Source: Aphelocoma coerulescens (Eukaryota > Chordata > Aves > Passeriformes > Corvidae). Taken from it: 64,000 nt of DNA. The notes beneath the pieces are model-generated. The model had not been told where the DNA came from, searched no databases, and saw nothing but the letters and a program-made list of their open reading frames with translations. The stretch covers positions 496,001 through 560,000 of the forward strand of contig NW_027184084.1 of the NCBI RefSeq assembly GCF_041296385.1. The letters are read 5' to 3'. Position 1 is the stretch's first letter, and each line of letters opens with the position of its first letter. This document shows positions 9,464-21,457 of the stretch, in pieces. The position numbers and the translations under genes are program-made.

Positions 9464-11418
9464 GTGAAAGACCGAGATCTGAATGCCCTCGTTATGTGGG
9501 CCTGGGAACATGGGTGTGTGAAATACACTTCGCTTTTGTTCTCAGTTGAAGCGTGGGGGGAAGTTGGAAACGAATTGTGGCTGTCCACAATTGAGGGAGG
9601 AAAGGAAGCTAAAGAAGCAAAAGATCTCGGCTTAACCTGGAGGGCAGTAACTGGCACTCTCGCAGAGATGAAAGCAGAGGACAGTGGCCGCAGCCGCCAT
9701 AGAGGCTTTAGAGATTAGCAGCTCCGGGTGTGGTGGCTCCGGGAAGGGAACAGACGGGGGTCTTATGGAGCAGCAGCCAGAGACCAGGGCGGAGTCCAGG
9801 GTTGCACGGTTCTTCGGGCTGGCCGCGAAAAGACCGATTAAAGGCACAGCAGCACCCATCCGCTCACTGCGAGAGTTGCTGGACTCGGTGGGGAAGGAAA
9901 TTACCCCTCTGACGTCTGAGAGAGAAATGGCTGAGTCGGTGGGAGCAGAACCGCCCGACTCGGGGGGTGGGGCACAGGCGGGCCAAGGAGAAACTGGCGG
10001 TCCTGGTGCCCGGCCGAAAGCGGCTGGGCAAACAAGCGGTCCTAAAGCCCGTCCGAAAGCGACAGAACGCAACCCCCCTCTGCCAGACAGCGGAGCAACA
10101 TCCGGCAGCGAAGCAGCTTCTGCGGTTTTGTCGCCTGCAGAGCCAGAGCCAGCCAGGGCTGCCGGGGGTCAGCCCCAAGAGGGGGAGAAGCATCAAGAAA
10201 TGATGCAAGAAGTAATCAAAAAGCTTGCTGACTTATCTACACAGCAAGACGCGCTAGAGTCCAAAGCTTGTGATATTACACCATCAGCACCGTGGCATCC
10301 CGTGGCCCCACCGGTCAAGTTAGCACTCAAAGCTCCTATGTTCCTGTCAGGAGAATCGGGCACAGTGCCTACAGCCCCTCCCTTCCCGCGAGGGGAGGTG
10401 CAGCCGTCATTTCCATCAGCCCCGACGGAGAGGACTGACCCATTGTGAAGGAGATGGAATGGAGTTACCCATGATGCAATCATTGAGGGTGATTGGCAAG
10501 CAGTGAATGCCCTCACTTGCCCTGTACAGATACAAGGGGACACTGCAAAGTGGGAACCCCATGAATGGAAGATCTTGCAGCAAGCCAAGCACAGTCACCA
10601 CACATGGCTTGCGGTCTGAAGCTACACGAAGCATTCTGCAGTTTATCTTTACAGCAGATGTCCTGTGTCCTAATGATTGCATCAGCATCACACAGTTGTT
10701 ATTAACCCCTTCACAGTTCCTGCTCTGGGAGCGAACATGGAAGCGGCTAGCACAAGAAGAAGCTAGCAAACACCAAGGTGATACACAAGACCCACTATAT
10801 GCACTCCAAGCTGACATGCTAACTGGGAGCAGGGCTTATGGAGCGACGGTGGCACAGCTGACCATGCCTGTAGTCATTCATCAGTTGTCACAGACTCTTG
10901 CCCACAAAGCCTTGTTGTCAGTACCTGAAAAGAAGTCTCCCCCATATGCAGCAGTCCAACAGGGGCTGTCAGAGCCATATGGTCAGTTCATCGACCATTT
11001 GTCAGCAGCCTTAAAGGATGCAACTGAGCTCTCTGAAGAGCTCCAAGAGCAAATGTTCCAAACACTTGCCTTTGAAAATGCTAATAGGCAAACTAAGACA
11101 ATTCTTGTCATGCTGCCCCAAGGAGCAGGTGTAGACGAGATGCTCATACGTGCTACTCGTGCAGAACAGTCATCTCAAACAGCTGTTTTTACTGCAACGC
11201 TGCAGAATGTCCTGCAACAACAGGGACAAGTCATCGCCGCAGCACTGACCAGAGAGGTGCCCAGCAAGTGGTGCCGTGCTACGCATACAGGACCCCGAAG
11301 CGAGAAGGCACAGTCAGCATCAGCTCCTGAGGAAAGTGACACCACTACTACAACAGCTGGAATTCTGGGACCTCCGTCCCGAGAAGCCTTGGGAGAGGCT
11401 GCAGACGTGGCTGAGTGA
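9464..11418 (+). pseudogene. gag: ERV-B gag, in three frames
   Basis: Betaretrovirus-like Gag. Matrix part 9464-9718, Pro/Ala-rich middle 9684-10448 and capsid 10507-11418 lie in three different frames. The capsid has LLTPSQFLLWERTW (about 10698-10740) and a major homology region QGLSEPYGQFIDHL (about 10963-11003). No nucleocapsid zinc knuckle is visible; the sequence loses coding sense after about 11280. No ATG precedes the matrix frame. Confidence 0.82.
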
Positions 11419-11717
11419 GGGAGCTGAGGACTTGCCAGATCCACCACTCTCCGTAGCAGGAGAAATAGCGAGACTCTGGGGCGAATGTAACAGCTGCCCT
11501 AGGTGGTTGCTAGTGACTTGTGGTGGGTGTCGGGGAACCCTTTCCAAAGGCAAAACTAAGAAGGAGAGTTGCATAAATTTTTGGGTATAGCACCAGACAC
11601 AAAGGTAGTGTGAGAAATTGTTTTTTGACTGTCTTGAGACAGGAGCATTAGCGGACATTTTCAATCAGCTGTCCGCCCATTTAGATTGAGTGAAGGCAGT
11701 TAATTTGGCTAGCATCT

Positions 11718-12214
11718 ATGTTTTTACCTGGTGCTTCAGCAGCCAGGGCTCACACTATTTTGCATAAATTTGCTTGCTGGGCGAGGGATAAGTTAAACAT
11801 AACTTCGCAGATGCTTGACGAGCTAAGCGCAGATGTTACTAGTGTTAGACATACAATATTACAAAATCGAGCAGCCATTGATATTCTACTACTAGCTCAC
11901 GGCCACGGCTGTGAAGAGTTCCAGGGTATGTGCTGTATGAATCTTTCTGACCCCTCTGTCTCAATTCACAAGCACCTTTCTGACCTCCAGAGGGGCCTAC
12001 ACAACCTTTGGGAGACAGACGACCCTATTGGAGATTGGCTTAAGGGTCTGGGTATCACCGGATGGCTGCGTACCTTGGTAGTAGAAGACTGCCGATTGCT
12101 ATTTCTAGTTTTATTAGGCTTAATAATACTTGAGTGTATTTTTTCTGGCCTTAAAGCGGGGCTGCAAAAAATCATCGACCAGACCTGGGTTGCCCAAAAA
12201 GAAAACGGGGGATA
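11718..12214 (+). pseudogene. env: ERV-B env, transmembrane-subunit remnant
   Basis: Transmembrane envelope fragment. It has an LQNRAAID heptad segment (about 11863) followed by a C-x6-CC motif (CEEFQGMCC, about 11911-11937), then a hydrophobic anchor (about 12085-12145). The surface subunit, cleavage site and fusion peptide are missing. C-x6-CC env is typical of gamma- and type-D viruses, so a beta-like gag with this env is a known kind of mosaic. The open frame runs on into the 3' LTR. Confidence 0.8.
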
Positions 12215-12563
12215 TGTAGAGGAATTCCTTGTGGAATGGAGGCATAAGATACCCCAGGAGAGCTTGGGCTTCCCAGGGCTGTTGCAGAAGTACCCCTGAC
12301 AGGGCCTCAGGCTGAAGATAGGCTTGCAAGGCACCTGCTAGCTGGCAGCCTTGAACAGCCTTGGGAAAAGGTATACACTGGTCAGCTCCCCCACTGCTTA
12401 GAGGCTTTCTCATGGGAAAGGGGCGTGAACTTTGAAAAAGTATAACTTGGTGAAGGTAAAAAATAAAACCGGAGCACGATGCTCAAATTGTATCGGTGTT
12501 CGTGTCGTGTCTCAGGCTGGCTCTCCTGCACCCGGGACCCCCCCCCCCCCCCCCCCCGCTAAA
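12215..12563 (+). repeat. ERV-B 3' LTR
   Basis: 349 bp, TGTAGAGGAATTCC to GCTAAA, with a long C run near 12538-12557. It is followed directly by target duplication CTAACC. Confidence 0.9.
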
Positions 12564-12691
12564 CTAACCCATGCCTTAGAGATAGTAAAAGGAAAGAAAA
12601 TAAACATCTATACAGACTCAAGGTATGCATTTGGAGTTGTACACGCACATGGGGCCATTTGGAAAGAAAGAGGACTGTTAAATTCGCAGGG
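12564..12691 (+). pseudogene. pol: ERV-A RNase H, middle piece
   Basis: Continuation of ERV-A RNase H after ERV-B. It includes INIYTDSRYAFG (about 12602-12637), which holds a catalytic Asp, and HAHGAIWKERG. It is cut at 12691 by a reversed solo LTR and resumes in register at 13339-13343. Confidence 0.88.
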
Positions 12692-13338
12692 TGGGCCGGT
12701 TTGGTCAAATTTAGAAATATATCCTTTTAGAAAAGGCAAAACCACCCCTCCCCCACCAGGTTCAGGAAAAATAAATTTTCCTCAAAGGAAAGTGAAAGAG
12801 ATAAAAACTATTCATTTAATACACACATGGGAAAAGGATAATGATGCTAAATAATAAAACCCCTCGACCTGCTGAGAGAAACCTGGAAAAATTTCAGAGT
12901 CCTTCCAAAGATTTCTCTCTCCCCCTCCTTGCAGCTGGGATGGGGTGGTGGGCCCACCTCCAGTGCCAAAGCCTCGGTGGAAAGTCCTCCCAATGTATTC
13001 TGATGTTGAAACTGTCCAGCAGAGAGAAAAGGGAAAAAGCTGAAATCCCAGGAAAATCAAAAGTTCAACTCTCCGAAGGAAAAAGAGCTGAGGAAAAAAC
13101 TGCCGAAAGCTGGCTGGAAAGAAAAGCAAGCCAGGAGCTTCCCTTCCTGCCACAGCTGAAAAAAAAGTCTCTATCTCTATGTGACCTTGAACAAGCTGCA
13201 AACTCCTTTGAAAAATTTTTGCTCAGTTTTTTCCTTCCCCCTCTCAGGCTCAGTTTAAAGGCATAGAAAGGTACAAAAATTAATTTCTGGGCATAGGGCA
13301 GCAATATGGGATACACATCACAAAGTCACCCCAAGACA
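12692..13338 (-). repeat. Solo LTR, family H, inside ERV-A pol
   Basis: 647-bp LTR in minus orientation (starts TGTCTTGGGGTGAC at 13338, ends with GGCCCA at 12692), flanked by a 5-bp duplication CAGGG (12687-12691 and 13339-13343). Related copies are at 57118-57800, 59690-60333 and 60598-60660. The ERV-A frame is open on both sides and in register once the LTR and one duplication copy are ignored. Confidence 0.9.
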
Positions 13339-14700
13339 CAGGGAAAGAACATCAAACATGCACAAGAAATAATGCAACTGTTGGAAGCAGTCCAGCTACC
13401 TGAGAAGGTAGCAATCATGCACATAAGGGCACATCAAAAGGTGATCTCAGAACTGGAAGAAGGAAATGAACTGGTGGACAGAGAGGCAAAAGAAGCAGCA
13501 AAAGGTGAGGTAACAACAACTGGAGCCTTGATCCCAGATGGACAACTTTCCCTAGAGGGTAAGCCAACATATAATAAAAAGGACAAGAAATTGATTAAAG
13601 ATGAAGGGGGAACATTCAACCAAGAAGGATGGGCTATCACTGCAGAAAGAAAATTGGTTATTCCCTCTCATTTGCTATGGTCACTAGTTAGAGAGGAGCA
13701 CCAGAAAATGCATTGGGGAACAAATGCCCTATATAACTACTTAATTGGGAAAATTATCGCTAGAAATTTATACGAAACCATTATGCAGGTAACCCAACAG
13801 TGTAACCTTGCCTCCAGACTAATCCCAAAAATACCCCCAAACCAAAAATGAGTCAAATTGGGAGGAGCCATGGGCCTGGACAGCAGTGGCAAATTGATTT
13901 TATGGAACTTCCGAGAAAAAGGGGGTATCAATATTTGCTAGTGCTGACAGATACTTTTTCAGGATGGCCAGAAGCCTTTCCTACTAGAACCGCTAAGGCT
14001 CGAGAAGTAACCAAAGCATTACTACAAGAAATAATACCGCACTTCGGAGTTCCAGCCACAATATCCTCAGATAGGAGACCACATTTTATTTCAAGGGTGG
14101 TACAACAAACTAGCCAACATTTAGGCATAGATTGGGAACTCCACACTCCATACCAACCCCAGCCAAGTGACCAAGTAGAGAAAATGAATCATTTGATTAA
14201 ACAGCAAATTGTGAGACTAGGGCAAGAAGCTAACTTACCCTGGCTCCAATCTCTTCCACTTGCATTGTTACGAATTTGGACCAAGCCCAGAATTAAAGAA
14301 AAGCTAAGCCCCTTTGAAATACTTTATGGGAGACCATATGGGGTACAGAAAGGCATATCTACCCAAATTGGAGAGGAGACGCTAACCACCTATATGATTG
14401 CTTTAGATAAACAGCTTAGAGAAATTGGAAAACATGTGGCTGGAACCTGAAGTCGAGGCTTGGATGGTCCTGTATGTGACATTCAGCCTGGAGATTATGT
14501 ATATGTTAAGTCTCTTACAGAAAAAACTCTGGAACCACAGTGGGAAGGACCATTCCAGGTACTTCTCACCACTTAGACCACGATTAAGATCAGAGAACAG
14601 AGTGCCTGGATTCACCATACTCCGGCAAAGGAAGCTCCAGAGGCCCCTTGGAAAGTGACCCCTGGTGATGATGAACTGAAATTGAAGTTTACCCAAACAA
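13339..14700 (+). pseudogene. pol: ERV-A RNase H end and integrase
   Basis: RNase H C-terminus (13339-13500), then integrase. The zinc domain (about 13665-13820) has a conserved HH part but the CxxC reads CNLA, losing the second Cys. The catalytic core has WQIDF (about 13889), SSDRRPHF (about 14065; the family has SDRGPHF) and VEKMN (about 14174-14190): all three D-D-E acids are present. The frame shifts by one near 13850 and a stop lies at about 14448. The C-terminal domain continues to about 14660 in another frame. Confidence 0.87.
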
Positions 14701-14701
14701 A

Positions 14702-16804
14702 ATGAAAATGTTAGGGTGGCATGCAAGTATAACCCAGAAAATTGGTTTTTTAACAGTCATAACTGTAACCTCCAGTTGGGAAGTTAGTCATACAAAAGAA
14801 GACATATGGTCCCAAGCCTTTATGCGGTTTACTGGACTCATGGGGAAATATTCTGATTTAAAGGATTTAAACCTAATGACTGTGGTCATGCACGGAAATC
14901 AAGTATCTACAAAGCAAGAATGGGAAAAACAAAAAACTTGGCAGCTTCAGGGAACTGTAGGAGAAGAAATCAAAATAGGATGCTGAATGATTAACAGAAC
15001 TACTCATAAAAAGCAACCCAAATTAGTGTTTCAACTACTCCTACAGACGAACATAATGAAATCTGTAGTCATTCAAGTGAAGTAGATTGTTGGTATAATT
15101 TTACATTAGTACAGACTGTTGAAGTAGTTTGTCTTTGGGCCCAGGACAGTAATGGGCTCTCATTCAAATTCCAGATAAATGCCATGGCTAGGCCTACAAC
15201 CTATACCGGCAATTGAATCCAAACCCAGGTCACATCACTTAAACCTGAACCAAAGATTTATGAGATTGGCCCCTATGTAGTGAAGAACACAGGCCAGCAA
15301 TTACTGCTGTTTAATCCAGAATGGTCTCTTAAGCGTGTAGAACTACTAATGCAAATTAATATTTCTGAGATCCACCCAGCCTGCTCCCCTTTAATACAAA
15401 CATCCTTTGAAGGGTGGACAGCCTGGCTGCAAAAGCAAACACCCCTCAAAGGCAGAATGCGGAGACACCTGACTGGCATGCTGGGAACAGGACTGGGAGT
15501 CCTAAATGGAATTGGTTCAGAGATACTGATGAATAAATTGGCCAAGGGAACCAGTGACCTGACCAAATTAAAACAGCCCCTACAATCCTCCCTATTAGCA
15601 TTAGGAAACAGCCAGTGGCAAGTCTCCAAAATACTCCCAGACTTCGCAAAGACCAGCGACCTGGACCACAGACTGATATTAAACACACCTGGTGTAGCTC
15701 AAGACAATGTATCATTAGCCCTTAGCTGCATACAAGCCCAATTATGGATGCAGTCAACGGCCTCCTTAATTATAAGAGAAGGAAATGAAGGTGTTTCCCC
15801 TATTGAAATCCGAGAAGCTGTTTGGAATAATGCTACTAAGTTAGAAAGAAAGCTCCAATCCTGGTGGACCTTAGTAAATTTCACCTATGACCAATGACTA
15901 ACATAGCTACCGCCTTTGTACTTACTATACGTAATGCCACAGTTTATGTAATTCATCCCATTGCTGCATTGGGACTAAACTATGAAGGAACAGTTTTTTA
16001 CCCCTCTGAACACAAAGTATGGGCTCAGATGGTAGGAGAAAAATGGCAAACGGTAAATTTAGAATTTTGCATCACACAGGAACAACAAGGGTTTATCTGT
16101 GAAAGTAATACACTTGATGCTAAAGACATATGTCTTGATGCAGAACAAGGCATTTGTCACTTCGAGATCCCCCCAGACACTTCACCAAAAACTGTACTTG
16201 TATATATTGGTCAAGGTTGTGTGTGCTTAAGAACTATCTGCACTTTTATGATGATAGATGACAGTAATATAAATGTAGCTGCCAGGAATCACTCTAATTT
16301 TTGTATTTGTAATTTTACCAAGATTGTTGGGTGTGACTTTTCGTATTTAGCACCAGTTGTGTCTCATCAATTGATAAGGTCTAACTACACCATATACCAT
16401 AAACTGATGCTCACACCTATTGGGATGGACCTCACATTAGTAAACCAATTAATGAAACATCAAGACCTAATTGAGATTTTAGAAGAAATCCGAAGAAACG
16501 GGAAAAGACCTTAGTCACCATCCATCATGACCCACAAGAAATAAGCAGAATCTTGCAAAGAGTAAAACAAGATGCAAGTCATAACTGGTGGGACGCGCTT
16601 TTTGGGTGGTCACCTACAACTGGCATTCCAAATACGTTATGTCACCCCATAATTGTCTTAATAATTTTGGTGAGTGCCTGCCTTGTGTTGTCTATTATAT
16701 TGCTTGTTTGGATGTATAAAGTACTAAAAAGGTTATCAGTTTTAACTACTTTGTCAAATGCACATGGAAAACCATTAAGAGATGCTTACCATAATAATTA
16801 TTAG
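14702..16804 (+). pseudogene. env: ERV-A env, frameshifted
   Basis: Envelope gene, surface plus transmembrane subunits, mediating receptor binding and fusion when intact. It starts with ATG at 14702 and a hydrophobic signal-like segment. A basic cleavage site RMRR (about 15459) is followed by a Gly-rich LGTGLGVLNGIG fusion-peptide-like stretch. The C-terminal anchor lies at about 16645-16720, followed by a short basic tail. At least four frames are used (14702-14986, 15280-15897, 15894-16514, 16553-16804) with stops between, so it is not functional. I see no C-x6-CC motif, so this env type differs from those of ERV-B and ERV-D. Confidence 0.85.
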
Positions 16805-16848
16805 GAGAAGAATTTATGTATTAGTAAAAGAATTTACTAACTCTATAG

Positions 16849-16860
16849 AAAAGGGGGGAC
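16849..16860 (+). other. ERV-A polypurine tract
   Basis: GAAAAGGGGGGAC lies directly upstream of the 3' LTR, as required for plus-strand priming. Confidence 0.8.
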
Positions 16861-17457
16861 TGAATCAGGGGGATGGGGAAGCAGAGGTTAAATTATTTGC
16901 TAAGAAGTTGCTTGTTAGAAGCAATGCATACAGCTTGCTCAACACTTATTGTGCCTACCAAAGCAGGATGAGAAGATATAAGATTATTGATAAAGGGAAA
17001 GAATCTTGATCAAAGATCCTGTTTTCAACCTAAAACTAACTCAAACCAGTCTTGAAGTTTGGACTTGGGCCAGGGACATAAAGAGCATGCACAGGGAAGC
17101 AAGGTGAAAAGTTCAGGATGAGGAAGACCCTTTACTTCATCTGAGGAAGACTCTTATTTCATCCCAGAGACCCCTGCCCATGACCACCATACAACACTGT
17201 GCAAGCGCAACGCAGATGTAAATGACTTTTGGGCTCATTGTAATACGAGGCGAGGCTAGGCAGGGCTAGGTAATGAATATGTATAGGCGTATTGGGAAAC
17301 TTAATGAATATGGAACTTGTAACCTGATATATACCAAGCTGAATGCAGCTATCGGCACGCATGACTTTGGAGGAACTATCCCCCATGAGTCCCAGCACTG
17401 GAATAAACATACCTACTTTACTACTTATTCCAGTAGTGGGGTCTTTTCTGCATATCA
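16861..17457 (+). repeat. ERV-A 3' LTR
   Basis: 597 bp, TGAATCAGGG ... GCATATCA, about 4% different from the 5' LTR by eye. Confidence 0.92.
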
Positions 17458-17634
17458 GAGTGACCACGAGCCAACCAAGGGAGCAGAACTGGGGTATATT
17501 AACATAGCAGGGCAAAGCATTCTGGGGGAAGCCTTTCTGGTCACCCTAACCTAGGGAGGATTGTCTGGTACCAGGGACCGTCTCACCAGCGGACTCTCTT
17601 TGCCCCTTGTACTGTAGGCTCACCGGCCTCCACA
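17458..17634 (-). repeat. Solo LTR K, right piece
   Basis: Remainder of the solo LTR interrupted by ERV-A. Its minus-strand start TGTGGAGGCC is at 17634, directly before the second GCCAAG duplication copy. Confidence 0.72.
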
Positions 17635-18397
17635 GCCAAGTGCAAGGTCCTGCACGTGGGTCAGGGCAATCCCAAGCACAAGTACAGTCTGGACAGAGAA
17701 TGGATGGAGAGCAGCCCTGTGGAGAAGGACTTGGATTGTTTGTGGACAAAAAGCTCAACATGTCTCAGCAATGTGCACTTGCAGCCCAGAAAGCCAACTG
17801 TATCCTGGACTGCATCAAAAGAAGTGTGATAAGGAGGTTGAAGGAGCTGATTTTCCCCCTCTGCTCTACTCTGATGAGACCCCACCTGGACTGCTGCATC
17901 AAGCTCTGGGACCCTCAACACAAGAAAGATGTTGACCTGTTGGAATGGGTCCAGAGGAGGCCACTAAGTTGATCACAGGGCTGGAACACCTCTGCTATGA
18001 AGACAGGCTGAGAGAGTTGGAGCTGTTCAGCCTCGAGAAGAGAAGGCTTCAGGGTGACCTCATAGCAACTTCCAGTACCTAAAGGGAGCCTACAAGAAAG
18101 CTGGAGAAGGACTTTTTACAAGGGCATGGAGTGATAGGACAAGGGGGAATGGCTTCAAACTGAAAGAGGGGAGGTTTAGATTAGGTGTTAGGAAGAAATT
18201 CTTTACTGTGAGGCTGGTGAGGCACTGGAACAGGTTGCCCAGAGATGTTGTATACTCCCCATTCCTGGAAGTGTTCAAGGCCAGACTGGATGGGGCTCTA
18301 GGTAACCTGGTCTAGTGGAAGATTCCCTGCCCATGGTAGGGGGGTTGGAACCAGATGATCTTTAAGGTCCCTTCCAACCTAAACCATTCTATGATTA
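17635..18397 (+). repeat. CR1 LINE, 3' piece with tail
   Basis: Rest of the CR1 copy whose first part is at 2316-2469. It runs through the end of ORF2 and the 3' untranslated region, including GGTTGGAACCAGATGATC and TCCCTTCCAACC, and ends ATTCTATGATTAA, the recognisable avian CR1 terminus. It contains frameshifts, so it is inactive. Confidence 0.95.
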
Positions 18398-19454
18398 ATT
18401 TGTATTTTCCCCCCACAATATTCATAGGGTCTTTTTGTCTTATTCAAACTTCCCCCCCCTTCAAACTAAAACAATGAACATTTCAGGACATGAAAACACA
18501 TTATGCAAACATAAAACATCAAAGGAATAGTTGAAACCTTTCACAACTTCAAACACAGTTGTACCTCATTTAACACAGGGTGATTTAGTTGCATATCACA
18601 CCACTAACTGAACTATTATTTTCATAAATGCAGTTTTAACAAAAAATAATAATAAAAAAAGAAAAAGATAAATGCATTGTGATTTTTTTCACCTAGTGTT
18701 AGTGGTAGCATGTGTTCTATTGTATCCTATCCAATCACTTATTTTAAAATATATATACAATTTTCAAATATGTAGCATAAAAAGAAAGCACTAGTTTTTG
18801 TGTTCTGATCTTTGAGATTCTGCTACAATTTCAGGTAAGCTTGCACCTCAAAAATGGAACTGCAATATTGCAAGTTCAATACAAGATAGAAATACATTAT
18901 ACATAATTCTGAATACAATATTAAGCTTTTTAATACCCCTGCTACCTTTTAACTAATTTTTGAAGTGTTAAAGTTTTTTTTCAGTTCTGAGAGTGTAGTT
19001 TATGTTTGTCAGTAGAGACAAGGAGAATTTTTTTTAACTACCACACAATTTTAAAGTCATCTTAGGTCATCTTAGATCGATTATTCAGTGTCCAAGTGCA
19101 TGTGTAAATCCTGTCAATTTTTTCCTGGAAAATAATACAGGCAGTTAATGAGAATGTAGCATTTTTTTCTGCTTGCTGAAAACTAGTTTAAGTGGAATAT
19201 TTTTGAATTAGAGCTAGTAACTAAATTTTTTAATCTTAGTTTTGTTTGTATGCACTTAAGAACTGGTCCAAGTTAATTAATTCCTCCAAAACCATCTGAA
19301 GATGACTTTCCTTATTTTGACTAGCTCAATTAAAGGTACTTGTATGTACATACATTTACTATCGTCCACATCCAAATAAACCAAGATGTTATTACAATAC
19401 ATAAATTAAAGATATGAACAGTGGAAGCAATGCAGCTACAAATCTACCAAAAAG
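18398..19454. other. AT-rich unique sequence, no gene seen
   Basis: About 1 kb of AT-rich sequence with short poly-A and poly-T runs. I see no coding frame or repeat. It lies downstream of TMED7 and could include distal 3' untranslated sequence; this is not shown. Confidence 0.5.
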
Positions 19455-19459
19455 ATATC

Positions 19460-20384
19460 TGTCTTGGTTTGAAAGACAGGTGTCTGCTAAGGAAGGCAGA
19501 AGCCTCCCTTGGAATGGCAGATGCAACCCCCCTTCCCTCCGAGTTATTATAATTTTGAAATCAAGGGGCTTTTAGGCAAAGAAGTGGGAAATAGGAATAA
19601 CAGTTCTTTACTATTATATATCTATATGTGTATAAAAAGTCAAACAAACAACAATAACTATGGCAGTAACAGCAAACAATCACAAACCTAGTCCCAGCCT
19701 TCTCGGCTGTCAGGCCCTTTCCCCTCGGGTGCAGTTCCGCTCGCAGCCGGCAGGGGCGCTGGTGGCTCCCAGTGAGCAGGGCAGGTGCGATGGTTCCCCC
19801 GCGGCTGCAGGGGGCGCTCCGGAGCAAGCTCAGGGAGCACACGGCACTGGTGGCCTGGGATCCTGGGAAGGCATGGAACAAAGAAGCTTCACAAACCCCT
19901 GGGCAGCCGATCCTGGTGTCCGGCTGGACCCTCGGTAACAGCAGGCTGGAATGGCAGGCTGGAACGCCAGGGACGAGCACAAATCCCGGATGGCAGACGC
20001 GATGTATCCAAACAGGGAACCCCCCCGGAGGTCTGGGCAGGCAGGGCGAGCACAGCTACAACGTAGCGAAGGCTTGAAGCAACGGCGGGGGCAGGGCAGC
20101 CACGACCCGGCTCCCAGCGGGGCAGGGAAGGCGGGCTTGGGATCCCGGGGTTTCTCTGGCAGAAGGAAAAGCAGCCGAAGAAGCAGCCTCCCTCTCTGTC
20201 CAAATGCCAGGAACTGACTGTCCACACACCCAGGTGAAACAAAAGAGTAGCCAGATGCACCCCACTGTACTGGCTAGGTCTTTTGTTTTTCTTAAGTACC
20301 CAGCAATTTGTCGCCCTAGCAACATGTATGGGGAAAATTCCTTTAACAGAAAAAAAACCCAGGAGAGCTCCTAAAACCCCAACA
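19460..20384 (-). repeat. Solo LTR, 925 bp, GC-rich (family L)
   Basis: Bounded by TGTCTTGGTT at 19460 and CCCCAACA at 20384, with a 5-bp duplication ATATC on both sides (19455-19459, 20385-20389). The inside is GC-rich (about 19680-20210) in an AT-rich setting. I recognise the left end as a common avian LTR. Orientation is probably minus (TGTTGGGG start), because a transcript-end-like AT-rich part lies at the left; this is uncertain. Several frames are open because of GC content, not because they are genes. Confidence 0.8.
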
Positions 20385-20389
20385 ATATC

Positions 20390-21457
20390 ACAAAACATTT
20401 AAAACATTTAAAACATTTTTGACCAATAACAGAAGAGTAGCAATTACATGCACAAGGTCATAATGTATCAGTGCACCAAACAGGGAAATAAAGCACACAG
20501 CACTCACACGATGTAGTATTAGTATTAAATGGGCTTCTTAATAGGAAAACAATTTAATTAAAAGCTTTGCATGTCCCTAATGGATGCAATGTAACTGGTG
20601 CTGTACTGCTTGATAAAATACAAACTATCTCTGGTCTTAAATGTGACAAGCAGCAGCACTAGCACAGAGATTGCATAGCTTCAGTAACAAAGTTACAATA
20701 TTCCCCATTTTATTGCATTTTTAAAAACAACTTGAGCATTAAAATTTTTTTAATAGAGAAAGCATGTTTCTCAGGTAGTTTAGAAGTTGTTTAGTAAAAC
20801 ATTGTAAAAGAAGAAATGCATTATATTTTAATGTAGAAAAGTGTGTGTTTAGACAAATACACTCAAGTATAAAATTTAGCAGGTTTTGAAGGTGGAGATT
20901 TACCAGGCAGGTGGAGAATTTGCACCAATATGTGCTATCAAGCTTGCAACAATTTTACAGATAAGCAAAGGATATAATTGGATTTTTTTTGTTGTTACAG
21001 CAAATCAAAACAGTGCAATACATCTCACAACTACAGTTCATCACATTAGCTTGTTTATAATCCAACACAGCCTGAAAATTCAAGTAAAATCAAATTTTCA
21101 TGAGTATTGTCTTTCACATCAGACACTAGATTGGCAGGTTCTTTTAAAGCGTTATAGCACAGATGGGCAATCATATCAGTAAAGTCAAACTCAATTTGGA
21201 TTAAAATCAGCAAAACCAAAGAGAGGCTGGTCATTGCCAGATATTTAATACAAGTATCAGAAAATATTAAGTTTACTCTATATTTCAAATTGGGTGTCCC
21301 TTTCATAACTTTTGGGTTACGTTTTGTGTTTTTAATCAATAAGGAGGGGTAGACATTTAGATGTTTCATATATTTAGTTCTTTGTCCTTACAATTAATTG
21401 GAGAATGGTAATTTCACAAGTGAATAGCACAATGACCTGAAGCATTATCATTACCAG
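20390..21457 (-). other. Probable TMED7 3' untranslated region and flank
   Basis: AT-rich sequence directly after the TMED7 stop. A minus-strand AATAAA at 20709-20714 would give a 3' untranslated region of about 750 bases; other signals further left could be used. No coding frame is seen. Confidence 0.5.

Larger units (their letters stand above)
8803..12563 (+). mobile_element. ERV-B: defective betaretrovirus-like provirus inside ERV-A pol
   Basis: Plus-strand provirus with two LTRs (TGTAGAGGAA ... GCTAAA), Lys-type primer site, gag remnants and an env transmembrane piece; protease, pol and the surface part of env are gone. A perfect 6-bp target duplication CTAACC lies at 8797-8802 and 12564-12569, and host RNase H coding sense resumes in register after it. 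The LTRs differ at about 11 sites plus one indel of about 17 bases (near 8931 / 12364), consistent with insertion after ERV-A. Confidence 0.93.
2912..17457 (+). mobile_element. ERV-A: class-I provirus, nested, defective
   Basis: Complete plus-strand provirus of gammaretrovirus-like layout: 597-bp LTRs at both ends, tRNA-Arg-like primer site, leader with accessory frames, gag, pro, pol, env, purine tract, 3' LTR. The probable 4-bp target duplication is GAGC (2908-2911) / GAGT (17458-17461), one base decayed. By eye the LTRs differ at roughly 25 of 597 positions (about 4%), so it is not recent. Two later insertions (ERV-B at 8803-12563 and a solo LTR at 12692-13338) sit in its RNase H region. 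Gag, pro and pol share one frame at the start, as in gammaretroviruses. Confidence 0.92.

Noticed and set aside
12841..13266. Plus-strand Lys/Glu/Ser-rich frame in the RNase H region
   Set aside because: It lies fully within the reversed family H solo LTR.
19660..20398. Overlapping frames on both strands in the GC-rich stretch downstream of TMED7
   Set aside because: They lie within a solo LTR with clear ends and duplication; no protein motif.
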